DNA from: JAPLJQ01 sp037143735
GTDB lineage: Bacteria > Desulfobacterota > Syntrophia > Syntrophales > UBA2185
Direction: 5' to 3'
DNA length: 16,249 bases
Assembly (NCBI GenBank): GCA_037143735.1
Contig: JBAWYD010000055.1
Span: forward strand, 1 to 16,249
The notes under the pieces were generated by a model. That model ran no database searches. It was not told the origin of the DNA and saw nothing but the letters and a program-made list of their open reading frames with translations. Both the position numbers and the translations under genes were made by a program. Numbering within the stretch: position 1 is the stretch's first letter; each line of letters starts with the position of its first letter. Below are positions 1 to 6,130 of the stretch, one piece after another.

Positions 1-693
1 GCCCGCCTCCACGCCCTTTTTGAAGGCTGCGGCCATTCGTTCCGGATCTCCTGCAATGGCGATCGCCGTGTTCACCAGGACGGCGTCAGCGCCCAGCTCC
101 ATTGCTTCCGCCGCATGGGACGGCGCTCCCAGACCTGCGTCCACCACCACGGGAATGTTGGCCATCTCGATGATGATTTCTATGGCGTCTCTTGTCCTCA
201 GCCCCCGATTGGAACCGATGGGAGATCCCATGGGCATGACTGTGGCCGTGCCGATATCCTCCAGCCGTTTCGCCAGAATGGGATCGGCCTGGATATAGGG
301 CAGGACGATAAATCCGTCCTTCACCAGAATCTCGGCGGCTTTCAGGGTTTCCACCGGGTCCGGCAGCAGATACTGCGGATCGGGAGTGACCTCCAGCTTG
401 ATCCACGGCTCGCATCCCGCTGCCCGGGCTATTCTTGCCAATCGCACCGCCTCGGTTGCATCCCTGGCTCCGGAGGTGTTGGGGAGGAGCAGATACCGGC
501 CGGCGTCGATGACGCTCAGGATGCTGTCGTGGGGATTTTCCAGTTCGACCCTCCGCAGGGCGACGGTTACCACCTCGGCCCCCGAGGCCTCTATGGCCCT
601 TTTCATGACCTGCGGGGAGGAAAATTTCCCCGTTCCAAGCAGAAGCCGGGAGCCAAAGGAACGGCCCGCGATTATCAATGTATCATCCATCAT
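1..693 (-). CDS. thiG: Thiazole synthase ThiG, partial (C-terminus beyond window edge)
   Basis: ThiG is the cytoplasmic TIM-barrel enzyme that builds the thiazole phosphate moiety of thiamine from deoxyxylulose 5-phosphate, dehydroglycine and sulfur carried as ThiS thiocarboxylate. The minus-strand frame gives 231 codons beginning MMDDTLIIAGRSFGSRLLLG and is open to the left edge; ThiG proteins are usually about 255-265 residues, so roughly the last 25-30 are missing. Seen in the frame: GTGKF near the N-terminus, AEVVTVALRR, the WIKLEV segment with the Schiff-base lysine, MPMGSPIGSNRG (phosphate binding), PVVVDAGLGAPSHAAEAMELG and ADAVLVNTAIA, all family hallmarks. The ATG at 693-691 sits next to the upstream thiF stop (TGA, 696-694) and has AAAGG about five bases upstream; the next ATG (690) is also possible. 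It is co-transcribed with thiF under the TPP riboswitch. No ThiS gene lies between the two. Confidence 0.95.
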   Translation of the reverse strand, partial: MMDDTLIIAGRSFGSRLLLGTGKFSSPQVMKRAIEASGAEVVTVALRRVELENPHDSILSVIDAGRYLLLPNTSGARDATEAVRLARIARAAGCEPWIKLEVTPDPQYLLPDPVETLKAAEILVKDGFIVLPYIQADPILAKRLEDIGTATVMPMGSPIGSNRGLRTRDAIEIIIEMANIPVVVDAGLGAPSHAAEAMELGADAVLVNTAIAIAGDPERMAAAFKKGVEAG

Positions 694-1458
694 TCATACC
701 TTTCTGCATACGCTGCACCGCTTATCCGGCGGCAGCTTGATTTCCCGGAACGTCATGGACAGAGCGTCCCAGGTGAGGAGCCTGCCCGTCAACAGACTTC
801 CGCAACTTGTTAAATATTTGATGGCTTCCGTTGCCTGGATGACGCCGAAAACACCGGGTACTGTTCCGAGTACGCCCGTTTCCGCGGTGGTTTTGACCGT
901 CCCCGACGCGGGAACCTCGTCAAACACACAACGAAAACACGGACCTTTTCCCGGAACGACGGTCATGGCCTGCCCGTACATGCCCGATATCCCGGCATGG
1001 GAAAAAGGTTTTCCCAATTCGACGCAGACGTCGTTGATCAGAAATTTCGACTCGAAATTATCCGTCGCCTCGATGACAAAGTCGTATCGGTTGATAATCT
1101 CCGGTGCGTTGGCTGCGGTGATTCGGAAGGGATAAAGGATCAGACGGATATCCGGCCGCAGTCTCATGATGCTTTCCCGGGCGGAGACGGTTTTTTCCTT
1201 TCCCACGTCTTCCTCTCCGTGGAGGATCTGCCGGTGCAGGTTGGAAATTTCAACCCGGTCACTATCTACAATCCCGATTTCGCCGATGCCGCAGGCGCTG
1301 AGATAATAAAGCGCCGGGCTTCCCAGACCGCCCAGGCCGACGATCAGGACGCGGCTTTGCAGCAGCCTGATCTGGCCTGTCTCGCCAACTTCCGGAATGG
1401 TGATTTGACGCCGGAAACGTTCTCGATGGTGTTCGGTTAACTGATCCGTTATCTCCAT
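694..1458 (-). CDS. thiF: ThiF/MoeB/HesA-family adenylyltransferase (E1-like)
   Basis: An E1-like enzyme expected to adenylate the C-terminal glycine of a ubiquitin-like sulfur carrier (ThiS) so that it can accept sulfur for thiazole synthesis. With the start at 1458 it has 254 residues: nucleotide-binding GLGGLGSP at 41-48, IVDSDRVEISNLHRQ at 63-77 with the adenylation Asp/Arg set, and paired zinc cysteines C174/C177 and C248/C251 at the very C-terminus. A TTG-initiated extension to 1500 is possible, but it would read through the terminator hairpin. The ATG at 1458 has GGGAGG upstream (spacing about 13, inside the terminator arm) and gives the typical family length. The residue aligning with E. 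coli ThiF Cys184 (the thiol that forms the ThiS acyl disulfide) is Thr191 (TTAETGVLG), so the chemistry may be MoeB-like. It is the first gene after the TPP riboswitch and abuts thiG. The symbol is assigned from context; MoeB or HesA cannot be excluded by sequence alone. Confidence 0.85.
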   Translation of the reverse strand: MEITDQLTEHHRERFRRQITIPEVGETGQIRLLQSRVLIVGLGGLGSPALYYLSACGIGEIGIVDSDRVEISNLHRQILHGEEDVGKEKTVSARESIMRLRPDIRLILYPFRITAANAPEIINRYDFVIEATDNFESKFLINDVCVELGKPFSHAGISGMYGQAMTVVPGKGPCFRCVFDEVPASGTVKTTAETGVLGTVPGVFGVIQATEAIKYLTSCGSLLTGRLLTWDALSMTFREIKLPPDKRCSVCRKV

Positions 1459-1461
1459 AAT

Positions 1462-1493
1462 AAAAAAACCGCCTCCCATATAGGGAAACGGTT
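1462..1493 (-). terminator. Riboswitch-controlled intrinsic terminator before thiF
   Basis: On the minus strand, AACCGTTTCCC (1493-1483) and GGGAGGCGGTT (1477-1467) form an 11-bp stem including two G-U pairs, with a five-base loop, followed by a run of seven T (1468-1462). This is an intrinsic terminator placed just before the thiF start. Its 3' arm contains GGGAGG, the likely thiF Shine-Dalgarno, so the closed hairpin would also mask the ribosome binding site. The 5' arm can pair instead with the 3' strand of the riboswitch P1 helix, which forms the antiterminator. Confidence 0.85.
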
Positions 1494-1524
1494 CCCACAA
1501 AACGATTTCTGAATGTCTCGCTTC

Positions 1525-1608
1525 AACCGTTTTCCTACGCTGGCATTATCCAGATCAAGTCTTAAGGGTGGTTTTCTCAGCCCAGATACATGAGCACCCC
1601 TAACGGTT
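1525..1608 (-). ncRNA. TPP riboswitch (thi element)
   Basis: The minus strand reads AACCGTTAGGGGTGCTC, then GGGCTGAGA, CACCCTTAAGAC, TTGATCTGGATAATGCCAGC and GTAGGAAAACGGTT. These are the conserved blocks of the thiamine pyrophosphate aptamer: the CTGAGA pyrimidine-sensor loop, the ACCCTT strand, and the CTGGATAATGCCAGCGTAGG pyrophosphate-sensor side. The closing P1 helix is a perfect 7-bp match between AACCGTT (1608-1602) and AACGGTT (1531-1525). It precedes thiF-thiG, as expected for a thiamine synthesis operon. Ligand binding should stabilise P1 and free the downstream terminator, switching the operon off when TPP is plentiful. Confidence 0.97.
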
Positions 1609-1613
1609 ATTTG

Positions 1614-1642
1614 TATTAAGCAAATATAACCTAAAATGTCAA
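1614..1642 (-). promoter_or_regulatory. Candidate sigma70 promoter for the thi operon
   Basis: On the minus strand a perfect -35 box TTGACA (1642-1637) is followed by an AT-rich spacer and a weak -10 region: CTTAAT (1620-1615, spacer 16) or TTAATA (1619-1614, spacer 17). Transcription would begin around 1609-1606, right at the 5' edge of the riboswitch P1 helix, which supports the call. The -10 element is poor, so the exact start is uncertain. Confidence 0.55.
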
Positions 1643-1772
1643 AGAAAATTACAAGGGTCTGGTTTTCCCCCTAAAATATCCTCATCCGGAAAATCCCCTT
1701 CTGCGAAAACCGAAGGATCCCGTTATGGGCAATAATTGCACTTAGGTAAACCCCGGCTATGCCAGAGGAGCA

Positions 1773-1910
1773 TCACTCTCCGTGCAGCGGCTTCCACAAA
1801 ACCTGTGATCGTGGATTTAAAAAACGATCTGCTGAGTTCGTCTGTCTTACAGTTATCACGAAGTGTGACATTTGATATTTTCGTAACATCCTCTTGAACG
1901 CCTCTCTCAT
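1773..1910 (-). CDS. Possible small downstream gene, 45 residues, unknown function
   Basis: An ATG at 1910 lies 14 bases after the stop of the AAA ATPase and is preceded by a strong Shine-Dalgarno (GGAGG, six bases upstream). It opens a 45-codon frame beginning MREAFKRMLRKYQMSHFVIT and ending WKPLHGE, with stop TGA at 1775-1773. The N-terminal third is basic (KR-rich), with no membrane segment or cysteine. I do not recognise it. The ribosome binding site and tight spacing are the only evidence; the frame could be fortuitous. If real, it would be translated from the ATPase mRNA. Confidence 0.35.
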   Translation of the reverse strand: MREAFKRMLRKYQMSHFVITVRQTNSADRFLNPRSQVLWKPLHGE

Positions 1911-1924
1911 CTTCTCCCTCCTCG

Positions 1925-3229
1925 TTATCTGTTCAACCATTGCCAGAGCGGCAGCAGCCGGATTTGGCGCTCTGCATCCTGCCATTTGAAGGTGTCCGTC
2001 CGGTCAATGCGATCATTGAGGAGCAACAGGTCTTCGCAATGCAATTCCTGAGAGGCCTTGATCAGCGCCCGCATTTCCCTCCTGAGGGTCTTCGGGTTAG
2101 AGATGTCCGTGCAGACCTGAATCAAGCGCGTCACCTGCAAGCCCTCTTTAACGACAAAATCCACTTCCTCGTTCTGCGGACTCCGCCAATAGAACAGAGA
2201 AATCCGACCGGCGATTTCCTCTTGTTTCAGAGCGACGGCCACCAGATTTTCGTAGAGCGCCCCCCGGTCCGCACTGAAACGGAATCCTGCCGATACCGCC
2301 ATCCCGTTGTCGGTGCAGTAGATTTTCTTGTTATGACCCGCCTGATCCTTCACCTTGAACGAAAAGCGCGGGAGTGAAAAAACCAGGTAGGCCTCCTGCA
2401 GGTAACGGATATATTTATCCACGGTGTGAACACTGCGGCACTTCGTCACCCCGGACAGGGCGTTTAAGGAATACTCCCGCGCGATATTCGACAGCAGGTA
2501 CAGGGCCAGGTCTTCGATCCCCTGGACCGACCGAATTCGAAATCGTTTGACGATGTCTTTATACAGGGTGGATTGCAGCAGTGTCCGCAGATAATCCCGC
2601 CGGGTGAGATTCTTGAGCAGCGGTTCCGGATAGCCCCCTTGCTCCGTATAGGCATCCAGCGCATCTTTTATTTCCGTGGCTGTTCGCTGGGCGCCCTCCG
2701 TCTGCGGGCCGCGCGCACCCGCCCTTGCTTCCTCTGTATTCCCCACCGTCAGTGTCGCCGCCAAAAACTCGCCAAAAGAAAAGGGAAACAGGACATAGGC
2801 GGCGTGACGTCCCGTAAGATGCGATGCCAGCTCCGAACTGAGCAGATTGGCATTATTGCCGGTAATCAGCAGCCGGAATCCCTGCCGCTGCAGGCGATTG
2901 ACAAACAGCTCCCACCGGGGAAGATTCTGGATCTCGTCAAAAAACAGGTAACGCGAATTTCCGTAGACGGCCTGAACGGCACTTACGATTTCATCGTAAT
3001 CAGCGATGGCGGTCAATCGTTCGTCATCGAAATTGACATAGCCGTAAGCGCCGGTCTGTTGAATCAGTCGGCCTGCATAAAACGACTTGCCGGAGCGCCG
3101 CGGGCCGGTGATGACCTTGATCTGATCATCGCCAGGGTCCAGCGGAACCGACAGGCGACGTTCGATAAAGGTTTCCTGAAGGCGGGTTTCCAGTTCTCGC
3201 TTCTGGATGAGAAGGATATCTTTTAACAT
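1925..3229 (-). CDS. ATP-binding protein, AAA_14/DUF4143 type
   Basis: A 434-residue protein of the widespread prokaryotic AAA ATPase family with a C-terminal DUF4143 domain, whose cellular role is largely undefined. Walker A is TGPRRSGKSF (41-50) and Walker B is YLFFDEIQNLPRW (94-106). The sensor region ITGNNANLLSSELASHLTGR lies at 122-141, followed by PFSFGEFL, which is characteristic of this family. The C-terminal half includes LALYLLSNIAREYSLNALSG (a winged-helix-like segment) and FYWRSPQNEEVDFVV near 346-360, the restriction-endonuclease-like core with its Glu-Asp pair. Length is normal and the frame is intact. The start at 3229 has GGGTGA five bases upstream. It stands alone behind its own promoter/operator, with a possible 45-codon gene after it. 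These proteins are often variable between strains; nothing here shows a partner or substrate. Confidence 0.9.
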   Translation of the reverse strand: MLKDILLIQKRELETRLQETFIERRLSVPLDPGDDQIKVITGPRRSGKSFYAGRLIQQTGAYGYVNFDDERLTAIADYDEIVSAVQAVYGNSRYLFFDEIQNLPRWELFVNRLQRQGFRLLITGNNANLLSSELASHLTGRHAAYVLFPFSFGEFLAATLTVGNTEEARAGARGPQTEGAQRTATEIKDALDAYTEQGGYPEPLLKNLTRRDYLRTLLQSTLYKDIVKRFRIRSVQGIEDLALYLLSNIAREYSLNALSGVTKCRSVHTVDKYIRYLQEAYLVFSLPRFSFKVKDQAGHNKKIYCTDNGMAVSAGFRFSADRGALYENLVAVALKQEEIAGRISLFYWRSPQNEEVDFVVKEGLQVTRLIQVCTDISNPKTLRREMRALIKASQELHCEDLLLLNDRIDRTDTFKWQDAERQIRLLPLWQWLNR

Positions 3230-3238
3230 GTTTCACCC

Positions 3239-3272
3239 ATGATGCACAAAATACTTATTTTTCGTGCATCAT
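3239..3272. repeat. Long inverted repeat over the -10 of the ATPase promoter (candidate operator)
   Basis: ATGATGCAC (3239-3247) and GTGCATCAT (3264-3272) are perfect inverted arms. The interior continues as AAAATA (3248-3253) and TATTTT (3256-3261) around a two-base centre, with a two-base bulge, so the whole 34 bp is nearly palindromic. The outer right arm covers the -10 box (3268-3273). Most of the hairpin lies at or downstream of the expected start site, so DNA operator function fits better than an RNA hairpin. A related TGCATGATG lies at 3284-3292, just inside the -35. Confidence 0.7.
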
Positions 3273-3296
3273 AAACAGATTATTGCATGATGTCAA
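3268..3296 (-). promoter_or_regulatory. Strong sigma70 promoter for the AAA/DUF4143 ATPase gene
   Basis: The minus strand has TTGACA (3296-3291), a 17-base spacer, and TATGAT (3273-3268), which matches TATAAT at five of six positions. The predicted start is near 3261, giving a leader of about 30 bases to the ATG at 3229. The -10 box is embedded in the inverted repeat 3239-3272, suggesting repression at this promoter. Confidence 0.75.
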
Positions 3297-3421
3297 GGAG
3301 AAACAGGGTGAGGCCGAACGATTAATGGCATTGACTTTAGGGATGCCTTTCCGCATCTATATCTAATACAGGCTAATGAATACCAGCTGCCTCATAAATA
3401 AATGTTACCGAAGGAGATGTA

Positions 3422-3511
3422 TTGGAAGGCCCTTATTTTACCGTTGACATGGGAACCCGATTTTTCTATATACGCCCACCGGAAACTTTGAAAAAGTCCA
3501 ACTTTTCATAG
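3422..3511 (+). CDS. Possible 29-residue ORF with TTG start (doubtful)
   Basis: AAGGAG (3411-3416) stands five bases before a TTG that opens a 29-codon frame (MEGPYFTVDMGTRFFYIRPP, then ETLKKSNFS), with TAG at 3509-3511. The ribosome binding site is near perfect. However, the candidate promoter 3444-3472 lies inside this frame, and the 3' end looks like repeat-derived sequence. It could be a real leader-type peptide, the surviving 5' end of a decayed gene, or chance. No homology is recognised. Confidence 0.2.
   Translation: MEGPYFTVDMGTRFFYIRPPETLKKSNFS
3444..3472 (+). promoter_or_regulatory. Candidate sigma70 promoter upstream of the IscU/NifU-like gene
   Basis: TTGACA (3444-3449), a 17-base spacer, and TATATA (3467-3472, four of six matches to TATAAT). 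Transcription would start near 3479, about 170 bases before the first possible ATG of the scaffold gene. The leader would contain the palindromic repeat 3542-3569. The rest of 3300-3650 shows no convincing gene. Confidence 0.5.
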
Positions 3512-3536
3512 CGCGGCCATGACGGAAATTTCCACA

Positions 3537-3572
3537 TTGTCATCGCGAGGCCCGCAAGGCCGTGGCGATCTC
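3537..3572. repeat. Short palindromic repeat (REP-like, 'GTCATCGCGAGG...GGCGATCTC' type)
   Basis: The segment reads TTGTCATCGCGAGGCCCGCA followed by AGGCCGTGGCGATCTC. ATCGC...GGCC (3542-3552) can fold onto GGCC...GCGAT (3558-3569) with small internal mismatches. It resembles the dispersed intergenic palindromes with the pattern GTCATTGCGAGG...CGTGGCAATCTC that are common in many proteobacterial genomes. It lies in the leader between the candidate promoter at 3444 and the scaffold gene. Family membership is from memory of the pattern and only one copy is visible in this window. Confidence 0.6.
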
Positions 3573-3650
3573 ATGCATAGAGCTTGTTTCGCTTCGATCT
3601 CAATGGCGGAAGGATTTTTTAACTCTTGATATGTTCAATATGGTGATTCT

Positions 3651-4133
3651 ATGAGGCGCAGGGAAATAGCAAGTAAATCGGACAACTGGAAGGATCTCTA
3701 CAGGAAGAAAACACCGGAGGAAATGGAAGAGGAGCTTCCTCACGGGCCCGTTCTTTACTATAACGAGATCGTGATAGATCACTGCACAAATCCCAGAAAC
3801 GTGGGCGAAATAGCCGATGCCAACGGATATGCCCTCGTCGGCGATCCTTCCTGCGGCGACTCGATGGAGTTATGGATCAATGTGGATTCGGAAATAATTT
3901 CCAATGTGAAATTCAAATCCACGGGATGCGCCGGCGCTCTGGCCACGAGCAGCATGACAACGGTTCTTGCCATAGGTAAAACGATTGAAGAGGCAAAACG
4001 GATAACCGACCACGATGTTGTAGCCGCTCTCCACGGCGTTTCCAGAAAGGATGGAGACTGTTCCCTGTCAGGCGTTACGGCATTACGCGAGGCCATCCGG
4101 GATTATGAACGGAAATGCTTGCAGGATGCCTGA
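3651..4133 (+). CDS. IscU/NifU-type iron-sulfur cluster scaffold protein
   Basis: A scaffold-fold protein of 160 residues that should assemble a transient Fe-S cluster for transfer to apo-proteins in the cytoplasm. The three ligand cysteines are present in order: C68 in GDPSCGD (with the conserved Asp70), C93 in STGCAGALATSS, and C137 in DGDCSLSG. The family opening YYNEIVIDHCTNPRNVGEI starts at residue 36. The LPPVK chaperone-recognition motif that precedes the third cysteine in IscU is absent (SRKDGD here), pointing to the NifU-like/SUF-independent branch. The start is uncertain: ATG 3651 has only GGTGA upstream, while ATG 3723 (residue 25) has GGAGG but only two bases away; both give an N-terminal extension relative to IscU. 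It is a lone plus-strand gene with no cysteine desulfurase, ferredoxin or HscA/B beside it, and it runs convergently into etfA with 24 bases between the stop codons. Confidence 0.88.
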   Translation: MRRREIASKSDNWKDLYRKKTPEEMEEELPHGPVLYYNEIVIDHCTNPRNVGEIADANGYALVGDPSCGDSMELWINVDSEIISNVKFKSTGCAGALATSSMTTVLAIGKTIEEAKRITDHDVVAALHGVSRKDGDCSLSGVTALREAIRDYERKCLQDA

Positions 4134-4168
4134 AAAACTCAGAAGAAATGTTTGATGTCAGGTGTCAC
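4129..4168. repeat. Direct repeat, copy 1 (over the convergent stops)
   Basis: CCTGAAAAACTCAGAAGAAA continuing TGTTTGATGTCAGGTGTCAC. It matches 7306-7344 with one substitution (C/T) and one inserted G, and weaker similarity runs on for about 12 more bases. This copy contains the stop codon of the scaffold gene (4131-4133) and the etfA stop (4158-4160 on the opposite strand). The orientation is the same as copy 2. Confidence 0.85.
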
Positions 4169-5204
4169 GGCTGTCCTGCCCGTCCCGTCCTGCATATGTC
4201 GCCGCATGTCTTTTCCGGTACGCCTTAATCTTTTCAATCAACAGGGGGACAAATGTCCGGCAATCCTCCACAATACCGTAATCAACCTGCTCAAATACGG
4301 GCGATTTGGCGTCCTTGTTGACGGCCACCATAACCTTGGCGCCCACAACGCCGATTAAATGCTGCAATTCACCGGACAGGCCGATTCCGATGTACAGTTC
4401 AGGGCTGACCATTTTCCCGCTTTGCCCAATCATGATCCCGTGTTCGGCCCAGCCTTCGTCAACTACCGGTCGTGTGCACCCCAGTGCCGCATTGAGCGTC
4501 CGGGCCAAATCGGCAATCTGACGCCACCCTTTTTCATCTCCGGCGCCGACCCCGCCTGCAACCACAGTGGCGGCAGATTCCAGGGGCACGGATTCCGGTT
4601 CCCGGTGGACAACCTCAAGTGTTTGAATCATTCCCGCAAGTTCGGTTGGAACCTCCAGAAGCATCACCTCGCCCTGACGGCTTTCATCCATGGCAGGTTT
4701 CGGGAAAACCCCCCCTGCCGCCGTGGCCATCTGGGGGCGATTTTCGGGACAGATGATAGATATCAGCCCGCCATAGGCCGGAATCCACTGTTCGAGAATT
4801 TTGTCTTCATTAATGTTCAGATCGATGCAATGGGCGGTCAGCCCCGTTTTCAAACGAGCCGCCACCATCGGGGCCAGCTCCCTGCCCGTGCATGTAGAGC
4901 CGATCAGCATGATCTCCGGTTTTTTTTCCACGGCAAGGGAAACGATCATCCCGGTGTAAATCTCGGGTTGATACCAGGCCAGAACCGGCGCATCGCCAAG
5001 ATAAACCCTGTCCGCACCTGCGGCAAACAAAAATTTAATCTGATCTTTCATCCCATCTCCCAAGAGGATGACCTCAACGGCCACATTCAGCGCACCGGCA
5101 AGATCGCGGGCCTTGCCGACGAGTTGCATGGAGACGTCCTGAATCCGGCCTTCCGCCTGCTCGGCAAAAACCCATATGGGGCCGCAGGTGTTTTCCATTG
5201 CCAT
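4158..5204 (-). CDS. etfA: Electron transfer flavoprotein subunit alpha
   Basis: EtfA forms a heterodimer with EtfB, binds FAD, and carries electrons from acyl-CoA dehydrogenases toward an ETF oxidoreductase and the quinone pool (or a bifurcating partner). At 348 residues it has the usual length. The N-terminal domain includes EIMLIGSTCTGRELAPMVAARL (98-118). The C-terminal FAD domain is complete: TVVAGGVGAG (213-222), CTRPVVDEGW (243-252), GQSGKMVSP (260-268), YIGIGLSGELQHL (271-283), VAVNKD (293-298) and VDYGIVED (307-314). No N-terminal ferredoxin domain is present. The start at 5204 has AAAGGA about seven bases upstream. The gap of 104 bases after etfB is larger than elsewhere in the operon. 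The stop codon lies inside direct repeat copy 1, and the last residues (GRDGQDSRDT) are encoded by or next to that repeat, so the natural C-terminus may have been altered by it. Confidence 0.95.
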   Translation of the reverse strand: MAMENTCGPIWVFAEQAEGRIQDVSMQLVGKARDLAGALNVAVEVILLGDGMKDQIKFLFAAGADRVYLGDAPVLAWYQPEIYTGMIVSLAVEKKPEIMLIGSTCTGRELAPMVAARLKTGLTAHCIDLNINEDKILEQWIPAYGGLISIICPENRPQMATAAGGVFPKPAMDESRQGEVMLLEVPTELAGMIQTLEVVHREPESVPLESAATVVAGGVGAGDEKGWRQIADLARTLNAALGCTRPVVDEGWAEHGIMIGQSGKMVSPELYIGIGLSGELQHLIGVVGAKVMVAVNKDAKSPVFEQVDYGIVEDCRTFVPLLIEKIKAYRKRHAATYAGRDGQDSRDT

Positions 5205-5308
5205 TTTCTGATCCTTTTTCCGGCAAAATATCCGATACTTCCGGCCGCTGGCGGGAATGAAAACCCCGAATATCTTCCGATTTTGCCGTGTTCTGTTCCT
5301 GAAACCCG

Positions 5309-6109
5309 TCAGACAAGACCGGCGTCGGCCAACTTCTGCACCAGTTTTTCTGCCTTTTCTTCACCGGTTCCGTTGATGATTTCCACCTGCCGCCGGCTGG
5401 ATCGGGTGGTCATGGCCGAAACGCCGGTGGGAGAACCAGAAAGGCCCAGCATATTTTCAGCAACGCCAAGATCTTCTGCGGACCAGCAAATGATCTGTTT
5501 TTTTCTGGCCCTGACGATTCCGGAAAACGAAAGAGACCGGGGAGAATTAAGCTTCCGGGTCACTGTAAAAAGGGCGGGAAGCTTCACCTGCATCAGTCGG
5601 TATCCGTTTTCAATGCAGGCTTTGACCTTCCAGGTTTCCTGCTCTGTTTCGGTGAGTTCGGAAACCATGGTCACCACCGGCACCCCCAGAAAGGTTGCGA
5701 TCTGGGGGCCAATCCATTCGGTGCCGCCGTCGCTGCTGGCCATCCCGCAAAAGATCAGATCAAACCGGCCGATCTTCTCAATACCTCTGGCCAAGGTAAA
5801 TGCCGTCGCATAGGTGTCCGCGCCCGCAAAAGCCCTGTCTGAAAGCAATATGCCCTCATCTGCGCCGAGGGCCAGGCATTCTCTGACGATATTCCCGGCC
5901 TCCGGAGGCCCCATGCTGATCACGGTCAAAAAAGCGCCGGCTGTTGTTTCCTTGATCTGAAGCGCCGCTTCCACGGCATGCTTATCCAGGGGATTTAATA
6001 CCAGAGGCGCCTCGGAGCGGTTCAGGGTTTTTGAAACCGGATCGATCCGGATATGATCGGCCCGTTTGGGATCCGGTACGGCTTTGACGCATATGATGAT
6101 GCGATACAT
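5309..6109 (-). CDS. etfB: Electron transfer flavoprotein subunit beta
   Basis: EtfB, 266 residues, is the partner of EtfA in the flavoprotein that accepts electrons from the acyl-CoA dehydrogenase encoded just upstream. Family signatures seen: IICVKAVPDP (5-14), the NPLDKHAVEAAL segment (39-50), ISMGPPEA (64-71), ALGADEGILLSDRAFAGADT (80-99), and the nucleotide-binding DGGTEWIGPQIATFLGVP (127-144), followed by PALFTVTRKLNSPR. The C-terminal helix that wraps EtfA is present (GEEKAEKLVQKLADAGLV). The ATG at 6109 lies 21 bases after the acyl-CoA dehydrogenase stop, with only a weak GGGGA upstream, suggesting translational coupling. Whether this ETF binds a second FAD and bifurcates electrons, or binds AMP as in ordinary ETFs, cannot be settled from these motifs. 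Confidence 0.95.
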   Translation of the reverse strand: MYRIIICVKAVPDPKRADHIRIDPVSKTLNRSEAPLVLNPLDKHAVEAALQIKETTAGAFLTVISMGPPEAGNIVRECLALGADEGILLSDRAFAGADTYATAFTLARGIEKIGRFDLIFCGMASSDGGTEWIGPQIATFLGVPVVTMVSELTETEQETWKVKACIENGYRLMQVKLPALFTVTRKLNSPRSLSFSGIVRARKKQIICWSAEDLGVAENMLGLSGSPTGVSAMTTRSSRRQVEIINGTGEEKAEKLVQKLADAGLV

Positions 6110-6130
6110 GATGTGTTTGTCCCCGAGATT

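Noticed and set aside
115..813. 232-codon plus-strand frame opposite thiG and the thiF end
   Set aside because: Lies opposite conserved ThiG/ThiF coding sequence, has low-complexity composition and no family motifs.
1676..1735. Possible terminator CCTTC...GAAGG after the ATPase unit on the minus strand
   Set aside because: Only a 5-bp stem with a 10-base loop and no proper T-run; too weak to call.
3239..3272. ATPase inverted repeat as an RNA hairpin or terminator
   Set aside because: It overlaps the -10 box, so the full stem would not be transcribed; operator function fits better.
4359..5813. 484-codon open frame on the plus strand opposite etfA/etfB
   Set aside because: Antisense to two well-supported ETF genes, with Pro/His/Arg-rich sequence of no recognisable family; a shadow of codon bias.
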